From assembly GCF_020921035.1 (NCBI RefSeq), contig NC_063159.1:6364501-6428500 (forward strand): a stretch of DNA of 64,000 bases. The letters are read 5' to 3'. Source of the DNA: Rhodamnia argentea. Its lineage: Eukaryota > Streptophyta > Magnoliopsida > Myrtales > Myrtaceae. The position numbers were made by a program, and so were the translations under genes. Every line of letters starts with the position of its first letter. The first letter of the stretch is position 1. Under the pieces are notes generated by a model, which saw nothing but the letters and a program-made list of their open reading frames with translations, searched no databases and was not told the DNA's origin. Positions 54,720-64,000 of the stretch are shown here, piece by piece.

Positions 54720-57700
54720 ATGAGGGGAAAGCTAGGGCTAGTCCTGAGCGTCTGGCTGCTGCTGTGGGGCACTTGCGCTGGGAGGTTCGTGGTGCAGAAG
54801 AACAGCTTGAAGGTGACCACCCCGAACTCGATGAGGGGCACGTACGAGTGCGCGATCGGGAACTTCGGCGTCCCCCAGTACGGGGGGACGCTCGTCGGCA
54901 CCGTGCTTTATCCGCAGGCTAATCAGAAGGCATGCAAGAGCTTTGACGAGTTCGACGTCAGCTTCAAGTCTAAGCCCGGTGGATTGCCAGTTTTTGTCCT
55001 CGCCGATCGCGGAGGTTAGTTTGCGGGTCTTGAGTAATTCTTGTTTTGTCGCTGGCCTGGAGCTTGTGTGCGTTTGTCGTATTTGCTTGGCATCGATTGA
55101 GGAATTTTTGGCTTCTATTTTGAGGTATTTAGCTCCTTTGGGGTTACAATTCGAATTTCGTACGGCCATACAATACTCTCTTGTCCCTTGGAATTCATAC
55201 TTTGCACTCGATTGGTAGGTTGGTTCTTTTCGTGCAATTGGTGTATCGTTACGTCTTTTGTTCCATCATTTGTTCGTGGGTGGTCAAATTGATCGATTGT
55301 TCTGTCTCGTTGCCAGACATCCCAACAATTAAGACTTGCGTGGTTCGATCATTAAGGAATTCAATCGTTTTACTATGAAATTTTATACTTTTGAAGCCAG
55401 TCTTTCAGAGACTAAGACATAATCCTGGATTTTTTTGCCATTTATTTACTTCAAAGACTTCTGGTAGTAATTTTCCACTAATGTCCTTATTGAGGTTTTA
55501 TCCTATGGATTCTGGGAGCATATTTCTTCATTCCTGAGATTAATGCTACAGTAGTGATTAAAGTGCACTTCCGCCGCTAGGAATTTGAAGGATGTTTCCG
55601 ACTTCCCTTCTCTCTGAAATACCAATTGCTGTGTGAATTTGCTAATTTGGCAGATTGCTACTTTACATTGAAGGCGTGGAATGCCCAGAATGGTGGAGCA
55701 GCTGCCATTCTTGTTTCAGATGATAGAGTAGAACCGTTGATCACCATGGACACTCCCGAAGAAGAGAGAGCTGATGCTGATTATATTGAGAAAATCACTA
55801 TTCCATCGGCCCTTATCAGCAAAAACTTGGGTGATAGCATAAAAAAAGCTTTGTCTGGTGGTAATATGGTTAACATCAATCTTGATTGGACTGAGGCTCT
55901 TCCTCATCCTGATGAGCGGGTTGAGTATGAATTCTGGACAAATAGCAATGATGAGTGCGGGCCAAAATGCGACAGTCAGATTGACTTTGTTAAGAACTTT
56001 AAAGGAGCGGCGCAAATTCTTGAGCAGAAAGGGTATACTCAGTTCACCCCTCATTATATAACTTGGTACTGCCCAGAAGCCTTTCTTTTGAGCAAACAGT
56101 GCAAGTCACAGTGCATCAATTATGGGAGATACTGTGCTCCTGATCCTGAACAAGATTTTAGCAGAGGATATGATGGAAAGGAAGTTGTAGTTCAGAATTT
56201 ACGCCAAGCTTGTTTCTTCAAAGTGGCAAACGAAAGTGGAAAGCCATGGCTTTGGTGGGACTATGTGACTGACTTTGCGATCCGCTGCCCAATGAAAGAG
56301 AAAAAGTACACAAAGGAATGTGCAGATCAAGTTATAAAGTCTCTTGGTAAGAGTTAGTTATTCTTAGATGTCATCTGGTACTGATGCATCATGCACTTGG
56401 CAGGACTTCCTTTATTAAATGTGATATTTTAGCATGTTTTCCACTGTAAAAATAGTAAATTGGTACCTTAGGGATGAGCCATGTACTACCCGCTGAATCT
56501 CTTTCATGATAGACAGGGCCACTCTGACTAGCTACTGTATCTTCTCAAAAAATTGATATATTGCCATTTTAATTGATGATCTTGATTTTGGTGAAGTATA
56601 GTATCTCTTAACAAGCGTCTCATTTGAACTTCCTGGGAGAATATTGGTAATAGAACATAAATAGCTCAGTCGAACTTCCTACCTCCAACATGTGATGTTA
56701 GCATAGTGGCTTAAAAGTGCTTTATTCAGTTTAGTATATTAAGTGAATTATTAACTGATCAAAGAGTGGGAAAATAGGAAAAGTATGATGATTGTGGTCG
56801 CACTCATGGAGAATGCATCTAGGACATTCTTGTGTATATCCAACATCTGTTTCATAATTTTCTATATTTTTGTTTCTGAATTAAATTTGCATGACTGTAA
56901 TGCCGTTAAACTTCATGTTCCTGCTAATGGAGGTCTGAGTCACTTCTCATCCATCTGAATTCTCCTCTTGATCTGTCTGGTTCATGTTTTTGCGTCTCTG
57001 GATGGTGCTTTTTGGCTAGGATGCTGGCAAGTCTCCTTTTATTGTCCTTTTCTCATCCGATTTTCCTTACCCTTTTCAACCTACTTTATTCTTGACGGAC
57101 TTTTATTAGTTTCCTTTCTGGTTAGGCATAGCATTTTCTTTTCTTTATATACTCTTTTGGGACTATGTAACGTATTTGAGCCAAATATGCTTTAAAGTTC
57201 GAAAAAAAGGTTACTCAGCCCCCTGAGGTTCTGACTTCTGCCTTATAAAGAAGTTCTGCTCTGAAGTTGGTTGTATCTTTCCTTCCCTATTGAAAAGAAA
57301 TTTCCAGTTATGATAGTTTTATCTTCTGTTATGTCAAGGTGTTGATCTCAAGAAGATAGATGAATGCATAGGCAACCCTGAGGCTGATGTGGACAATCCA
57401 GTTCTTAAAGCTGAACAAGAAGCACAGGTAATTATTTACCTTTTTTCTGAGTTGACTGTGTGTTGTTTTGATTATTTATTGTATTCATGTGGTTATGCCA
57501 AATAGGTTAAGGTTCTCTTGGAGATGTAACTATTTTGCCAACTTTTGTTACAAGCAATAGTCAGCTTCTTGCTGAGCAGTCCCTTCATATCGTTTTATTT
57601 AATTTTTGTATTTATTTCCAATTATGCCAGATTGGCAAGGGCGCTCGTGGAGATGTAACTATTTTGCCGACTCTTGTTATAAATAACGGACAGTATAGAG

Positions 57701-60687
57701 GTAACAACAGGCCACTAATTGACAATGTAGCAAGACTTCTGGATTTTCAGTTTTTTAATGGTCTGTTTTCATGTTTCAGGTAAGTTAGACAGAATAGCAG
57801 TCCTGAAGGCCATCTGCTCTGGTTTCCAGGAGACCACTGAACCGGCTATTTGTCTTAGTCAAGGTGCTCTTCGACTGCCTTATTAAATGAGGCTTTTGTA
57901 TATGCTTTACTGTTTAAAAAATGCCAAAAGCTGCGCCCTAGTCCTATAGGAATGTCTGAGTGATCACCTTTCTGCTTCTGAAATTCATCTACATCTGACA
58001 TCATTTTTATTCTTTGGCAGCTTTGAGCAGAGAGCATTATTGCATTTTTCGAATTGTCACTAGGCAGAAACTTTAATTTTCTAGGACATTGACTATGCCA
58101 AGGAAGTGTCTTTTCCTTCATTCTCTCTTTCGGTTCTGTGTCTTCTTTCATTCCCTTCTCCGTCTTTTGAGCTGAATCTTTCTTCTTTGGAAAAGTTCCT
58201 TTTTTTTCTCCTGATTTTGAAATGGCATATTGCGATGTTTTTTCAAGCTTTGGATGATATAAAGAAGAAGGTTTCCAACTCTTTTAGGACATACATGTTT
58301 AGCGTTGGTTCCTTGTTTTTGAAAATTAACATTATTAAGTTCATGTTCTTACACCTCTCAAAATCATTTCTGCATAATAAATTAGGGTTGGTGGCTTAGG
58401 AAACAAAAACTTGAATCATGTTGTAATAACAACTAACAGTTTATCCCATTTGAAAAGAAGTTTTAGAATAAAAAGTTGTTTTATTAGCTATCTTGTCTTC
58501 CTACTTTTCCTAAGACATAGTGAGAACTACGATTTTGCTCAGAAGAAGTTAACGTTACTTTGTGTATAATCTGTTAGTAAATTTGAACAAAATAAGCTCA
58601 TATTTCCGCCTTCAGAATTGTCTATTCCTAATTCGTTTAAGCAATATGTTTGATAGCAATAAATTGCTTCAGTTAATTATATTCAAGTGATTTTAGAAAA
58701 TTGAGTCTTGCGAAGATAATATGAAATTTCTTTTCATGCATTAATTTCTGCAGAAATGGAGACAAACGAGTGTTTGGAGAACAGCGGTGGCTGCTGGCAG
58801 GACAAGGCTGCTAATATTTCTGCATGCAGGGTATCTTTTCTACCTTTGATTGGTGTATTCGACCGAAAATCCTCTTAATTTGGTTTTAGATTGTTTCTGA
58901 CTCGTGCTTCCCACGTCTCTGATACATGCTGCTTATGCAGGATACATTCCGGGGAAGAGTATGCGAATGCCCTATAGTGCAAGGTGTGAAGTTTACTGGT
59001 GACGGTTATACTCACTGTGAAGGTAAATGTGCTTTGGTTGTAGATCTGTTTTAAGCACTCATAACTGTAAATACGTTTTTTCAACATCGTCATTTCTCTA
59101 TGGAAATAATATAAGATTGTGGAGTTTAATATGACATTGCCAATTTACTAATTTTGCTGTGTTCTGTTTGCATAATTTCCTTTCTGATACTTTGCTTCTT
59201 AGCTTCTGGGGCGTTGCGGTGTGAAATCAACAATGGGGGGTGCTGGAAGGAGACACGAAATGGCAAGACATTCTCTGCTTGCATTGTGAGTTCAAATGTT
59301 GTCTTGCTTTTCCCAATGCTGTAAGATTTGTTGTGCTGTTGCTGGAGTTGGTTTTATTATGATTTTCCACATTTTATTTGCTAGGACGATCACACAAAAG
59401 GCTGCAAATGTCCTCCTGGATTTCGGGGAGATGGAGTCGGAGTCGACTCTTGTGAGGGTACTGAATCTAATTGCCTTGTACTCATCTGACCAATAGGAGT
59501 TTATTTATTCTAAGTTAAGAAAGGATCTCGCTGAGTTTTGGATGGCATGAAATTTTTCTAATATACCTGCCTGTTAATGATTTCTTTCACATTTTTATGG
59601 ACTTTCGGTTTACGCTTCAGTGATAGTCAATTGGGCATGGTGTGTTCTCTGTGACCTTTGAGATTCTGAGAATCCTACTTTAAGTGGATATCGTTCCTAT
59701 CATGCCTTGCATGTGCAAAGAGGATCTAAGGTTCACTGAGGTCTTTTAGTGGGAAGTAAAAAGTGCAGAAATCTTTTGTTAACAAAAAAAAGAAAAGAAA
59801 ACATTGCAATTTTTTCAAAGTTTAGGCTTTTCTGCTCATCTTTTTGGCTCCTGTTTTGTCAAATGTCATTTGGATGGTCACAGCACCTCCTTCTTCGATG
59901 ATCATCTGTACATTGACTTCTTTGTCGCAATCTTTTTAGATGTGGACGAGTGCAAAGAGAAAGTGAAGTGCCAGTGCCCAGAATGTAAATGCAAGGACAC
60001 CTGGGGTGGTTATGAGTGCAGCTGCAGTGGTGGTTTATTATACATGCAAGAACATGACATGTGTATCAGTGAGTACCCTTGAACCTCTATTTTTTTGCAG
60101 TTCAAGCTTAGACCTTGTGATGAATTAGTACAATATTTTAGACCATCAGCTAGTAGATATACCTGCAACTGAGAATATGTTTTATTGCTGACTGTTTATT
60201 CTGTTTATTTATGAGTTACCTGTTATTTGCAAATAAGTAAATAAAACAGGCCAGTGCTTCTCAGGTTGTGTCGAAATGTAGGAGTATGTATTCTCCAGAA
60301 CAGGAAAAATCTAATGTTGATTTGCTATGTGCTGCATTTTCTGCGTCCCCTTTCTGATTTTGCGATGCTCAAATGCAGGTAAGAACACTCGTACTGAATT
60401 CAGCTGGGGCTTCTTCTGGACTATTGTGTTGGGTTTGGCTGCTGCTGGACTTGCGGGCTATGCAGTTTACAAGTACAGAATCAGGGTATGATTTTACTCA
60501 AGAACCGGTGGATGATTACCTTTTTGTTACTGTCCATTAACAACATTGTGACCGTTCTGATATTTGTCGAACTTCCGTGCAGAGATACATGGATTCCGAG
60601 ATTAGGGCGATCATGGCTCAGTACATGCCCCTGGATAATCAGGGCGAGGTACCTAGTCACACTCATGCCTCCCGCGGCAACGTGTGA
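54720..60687 (+). CDS. VSR: Vacuolar sorting receptor (VSR/BP-80 family), 12 exons, intact
   Basis: Exons: 54720-55014, 55654-56346, 57339-57427, 57631-57700, 57780-57863, 58754-58830, 58941-59022, 59203-59285, 59385-59457, 59940-60068, 60379-60485, 60583-60687; all GT/AG and in phase, 628 residues. Signal peptide 1-21, protease-associated domain at about 55-165 ([38 protein letters not shown]), central domain ([44 protein letters not shown]), cysteine-rich EGF-like repeats at about 410-558 ending in a calcium-binding one ([18 protein letters not shown]), one membrane helix at about 568-590 ([16 protein letters not shown]), and a cytosolic tail with the sorting motif YMPL at 608-611. VSRs bind vacuolar cargo in the Golgi or TGN and recycle via AP-1/clathrin. 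Sequence is closest in my memory to the VSR3/VSR4 group. Length matches the family (about 620-630). Confidence 0.97.
57505..57570 (+). pseudogene. Relic duplicate of VSR exon 4 within intron 3
   Basis: GGAGATGTAACTATTTTGCC, then AACTTTTGTTACAAGCAATAGTCAG, matches exon 4 (57650-57693) with a few changes, 125 bases upstream of the real exon. It has lost the exon's first codons (only GGTTCTCTT remains) and lacks the Tyr-Arg donor end, so it is not expected to be spliced in. Confidence 0.75.
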
Positions 60688-60960
60688 AAGCGGCATACAG
60701 CCCAGTAGAGTGAGAGGAAGAAAACTACGAAGTCACTCATCGCCTAAACTCCAGACCCTCTCCATGTGAAATTGAACCATAGTGGTCGTGCAGTTTGATC
60801 GACCCTGTGCTTGTAACATCAGCAGCTTAGCCTGCGACGAGGCTTCTTTTGGGTCATCACTTAACCGTTCAATTAGAAGAGAGTTTCGGTTTTGATCCTG
60901 TTAATGTAAATGTCTAATCTACGACAAATTATTGGAGTTTAATTAGCAAAATAATGGTCT
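60688..60960 (+). terminator. VSR 3' untranslated region
   Basis: AT-rich end with AAATTATTGGAG and AAAATAATGG at 60927-60957, likely the polyadenylation area; the exact site is not fixed. Confidence 0.4.
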
Positions 60961-62124
60961 CGCTTGTGATATGTCTGACCATGTCGTTTCCATATTGGGT
61001 TTCCTGGGAGCACGATTCTTGTAACTTCTGTCCATCCTTCTTGTGTATGGCTTAGGTATGTTGTGCTGTGTTCTCTGGATAGCTTTCATCCATCAGCCAC
61101 AAGAACAAGATATTCATTACGTGTAACGTTTGTCATCCAACAAGAAATGGGTAACCGGGTGCCCGGAGATTGTCGGTACGGTGCAGTTGCCGCTCAGTTG
61201 CCACTCCTAACCATCATCTACTACGAAGATGCCAGAGTTGTCTCCTTTCCTCATCTTCGATACAAAGACATCAGATTTCCCAGTTCGATGTTGGTCCGGC
61301 ATCAGTCCGGCATCTCCCGATGTTGGCTTGGACCTTAAGGCCCCTCTAATCCCGTTTGGGAGTGGGACAAAATGTGTTGTATACCTCCATGACCGGAACA
61401 GAAATGACTCGGACCACAATACGATCTCTCATGACGCACATCCCTCCCTTTATCTTTACCGGTTTGATGGACGCCGTGTTCTCTAAGAGCAAGCCCGCAA
61501 CAAGTTCTGTTCAAGGTGCTGTCAAGTTGGGGTAAAAAGGGTCTTACATTCAGCACCTTCCGTTCGAAATTTACGAATTTCTCAAGCTCAATTCTCAAGT
61601 GACCCGACTTCAGTGGCGTAATATCGGTCCGACGGGCAAAATTAACGAGTCTCTCCCAATAATCAAATCTTGATCCTCGAAGTTAGAACAGAGTAAGATA
61701 TACCCCGCCCGTCACGCCACTCAAGTGAGATCCACAGCAAGCAACCCCTAAGGAAACTGCATTAGAAAAGGCCTTTTGTTAAGTTCCTGTTCGTCGATAT
61801 CAATGGTTGGGTAAGTGTGCTGACTTTGTTTTTATTCATTCAATTTTTTTTTTTTTTTTTGGGGGGTTATCCTCATGAAGAGGTCAATTTGCAGGGAGAC
61901 AAAGGAGGATCTCAAAGTCTAAGTGAAAAAGTTAAAAAGCTACGGGCCAAAAACGGGCTTTTTTAAGAGAACAAGGCCAGGAAGTGGAACAAAAACGAAG
62001 CGTCGCAGGACTTGGATTCTCGTTCCCTTTGACCGTCTCGGTAGAGAAGGCGCGGGGAGCACTGTCGTTTCGCTGGGTACTTGAAAAAAAAAAAAAGGTG
62101 TAGTGCGAAACGCAGTGTCGTGCG
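60961..62124. other. No gene recognised
   Basis: Open frames at 61063-61338, 61229-61486 and on the minus strand 61335-61598 overlap one another and carry no known domain. A T16/G6 run lies at 61845-61866. Confidence 0.35.
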
Positions 62125-62328
62125 TAGACATGGCCAAATGGAACCGTGGGCCCGGAACAGGCCCGTTGACCGGGCCCACGATTCCAACCCGTTTTTTTAA
62201 ATAAAAAAAAAAGGAGGAAGCTTGGGAGAAAATAGCCATTGGGCCTAAGACCTGGCGGTTCCGAATCGGAACCGGAATCGGCCCGGAACCGGCGGTTCCA
62301 AATCCGGAACTGGAACCGACCACGTCTA
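62125..62328. mobile_element. Small hAT-like non-autonomous element
   Basis: 204 bp with ends TAGACATGGCC and, in reverse, TAGACGTGGTC. Flanking 8-bp sequences GTCGTGCG (62117-62124) and GTCGCGCG (62329-62336) differ at one base, as for an hAT target duplication. The interior is rich in GGAACCG and GGGCCCG words with local inverted symmetry. Confidence 0.8.
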
Positions 62329-63299
62329 GTCGCGCGTGTCTTTACGCTGCAGCCGTCGTCTTTTCACCTTGGGGAGGTAACTCCTCCACGAGTTGCCCTT
62401 GGATAAAGTCGTAGTTCACGGTGCCTTCGTCACGGAGGGTATCGTTATAAGGGAGTATGGTTTCAGGATAAAATTGAAAAATCGAAATACTAGACCGATG
62501 AGAATCATTCCGGATATGTAAGGTAGGTTTCGAGTTTCAAGAATCAGAAAACTTCAAATTCTGGGTAAAATCTAAAAACCCACCTTGAAATCGCCATCGT
62601 TATGCAACGTTGCTTCGAGGAAGTCGTGTATAAACGTGACGCTGAAGTTAAGGTGAATTAATGCGTTTTGGACAGAATGATGCTTCTCTGTCGTCGATGA
62701 TGAGTCCTGGCCTGGACAACTTTACTTTTGCGACTATTATAAGTAATGTCTTAGATTGGAATCCTTAGTTCCATGACATGACCGTTGGGGAAAGATTAGC
62801 AAAGACCTGACCTTTGAAGGATTTGTGAGAAATCTCGCACGTCTGTCTTTCTCGCTAGAGGTGATTGGTTTCAGGTCGGGTATCCATCCCGCAACGTAAA
62901 ATTTTTCTTAGCCTGTAATCTGGAGCCTACTCATTTAGGGTCGGGTTCCAATTTGTGAGGACCGAGAATCAACCCTAAGCTCAAGGAACGAAAGTATGAA
63001 AAAAACGGGTGAGCCCAATTAAGAAGAGATTGGGGGGAAAAAAATGACTTCTCTAATTGTGAACACAATGAAGCCACGTGATTACGAAATGCAAATGAGT
63101 TTTATTAACGAGTGCGGTTAGGGCACTCGAGTAAAGATGTTCAGATTCGCATCGTATTGATTGCACGTAATATGAACGAGACGCTATGTTAAAAATACGT
63201 ATATTTCCTTCTTCTTTTTTGGGTATTCAACAAGTGGCTCCGAGCAATTTGTTTATAAAATCAAGCTAGAGATTATAGTTGGAAGGGGGTTAAACATAA
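62329..63299. other. No gene recognised
   Basis: Mixed-composition intergenic DNA; nothing with coding or repeat structure could be supported. Confidence 0.35.
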
Positions 63300-63820
63300 G
63301 AGTTAATATCACAAAAAATTCTAAACCGATACACATGGGGCAAATTTACCTCAAATTAATTTTTTGATCACAAAAAACCTCAAGCCGATACACATGTTAC
63401 AAATTTATCCAAAATTATTTTTTCGATCTATAAAAACCCTAAACTAGTACCTCTGTGATAAATTTACCCAAAAATAATTATTTTGACCACGAAAAATCTC
63501 AAATCGGTACATATGTGATAAATTAACCCTTCATTAGTTTTCGTTAAATTGGATTAACACCACAAAAAATTTCAAATTGATACAATAGTTGGTAAAAACC
63601 CCAAAAGTGTATATCCGACAATTGCTACATGTCATTCAACTCGGCAATTTAGCGATAAAATTTTACGAAAACTAATCGATAGTAAATTTGTCATAGGTAT
63701 ATCAATTTGGAATAAATTTGTCAAAACCGTATCCATTTAAGATTTTTGATAGTCAAAAAAATATTTTGAGATAAATTTATCATAAATATATCGGCTTGAA
63801 ATTTTTTATGATATTAACCC
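63300..63820. mobile_element. TIR element built of about 60-bp units
   Basis: Ends GAGTTAATATCACAAAAAAT and, in reverse, GGGTTAATATCATAAAAAAT. Flanks TAAACATAA (63291-63299) and TAAAAATAA (63821-63829) are a 9-bp duplication with one change. The left arm has four direct units containing AACCGATACACATG and TAAATTTACC; the right arm has the same units inverted. No coding capacity. Confidence 0.8.
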
Positions 63821-63863
63821 TAAAAATAACCATGGTTCCAAGAGGAAGCAGTTCATATTGATG

Positions 63864-63891
63864 GCCACGTCAGATATGGGAAAGCCACGTC
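63864..63891 (+). promoter_or_regulatory. Two GCCACGTC boxes 20 bp apart
   Basis: GCCACGTC at 63864-63871 and again at 63884-63891, each followed by NGAT. The ACGT core is a bZIP-type binding site. They may belong to the promoter of a gene starting beyond the window edge; inferred only. Confidence 0.35.
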
Positions 63892-64000
63892 GGATGAGAC
63901 TTTTGACCGGAAGAGTTCCCTATCAAAAGGCAGTCGAGAGAGACTCAGGAAAGCCGCGAACTGTGCTCCCTCTCAGCAACTGTACTCTCTGTCTCGCCGT

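Noticed and set aside
61063-61598. Overlapping frames on both strands after the VSR gene
   Set aside because: No domain, no splice context, mutually overlapping. Left as unexplained DNA.
61700-61730. A phrase like the 3' end of small-subunit rRNA (CCCGCCCGTCACGCC)
   Set aside because: Only about 15 bases resemble it, with no rRNA around; chance.
1-64000. tRNA genes
   Set aside because: No cloverleaf with an internal GGTTCRANNC box could be supported; GGTTCG words at 3545-3720 belong to a repeat.

Overview
This window is nuclear DNA of a flowering plant, almost certainly a dicot. The evidence is introns with GT/AG borders, a vacuolar sorting receptor gene, a type-1 non-specific lipid transfer protein gene, restorer-of-fertility-like PPR sequences, an F-box/LRR/FBD gene, and Ty1/copia, Ty3/gypsy, LINE, Mutator, PIF/Harbinger-like and hAT-like elements. 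The style of the repeats and the PPR cluster would suit a woody rosid such as a Myrtaceae species, but that is an impression and not proven from the sequence. There are no bacterial or organellar features.

Layout. 1-600 is the edge of an LTR retrotransposon. 614-4500 holds small repeats and a 5'-truncated LINE. 4551-13758 is one F-box/LRR/FBD gene (damaged), whose intron carries a 7.37-kb Mutator-like element (5451-12816) with long terminal inverted repeats and a perfect 10-bp target duplication. That element has its own decayed transposase gene, tandemly duplicated exons and a nested solo LTR. 14776-43700 is a tandem array of three restorer-of-fertility-like (RFL) PPR units, A, B and C, each with its own paralogous flanking DNA. 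All three PPR genes are broken: A by an internal deletion and stops, B by frameshifts and loss of its C-terminal half, C by a 5.18-kb Ty3/gypsy insertion and nonsense codons. Between and inside the units sit several MULE-like elements, a PIF/Harbinger-like element with a MULE nested in it, a large LTR-like insertion nested in another MULE, and a decayed PLS-class PPR gene fragment on the minus strand. 44958-45394 is an intact nsLTP gene. 47268-53371 holds a MULE-like element, a partial one, and a complete but dead Ty1/copia element. 54720-60687 is an intact 12-exon vacuolar sorting receptor gene. The last 3 kb contain a small hAT-like element and a repeat-arrayed TIR element.

Functional reading. 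Only two genes look intact: the nsLTP (secreted lipid carrier) and the VSR (sorting of proteins to the vacuole). They are not related in function. The rest is a record of local duplication and transposition. Because the three RFL units are paralogous, several insertions can be dated relative to the duplications by comparing a filled site in one unit with the empty site in another. No clearly new biological system was found. The most useful observations are the large MULE inside a host intron, the nested and paralogue-verified insertions in the RFL array, the gypsy coding sequence that runs into its LTR, and a relic duplicate exon inside a VSR intron.
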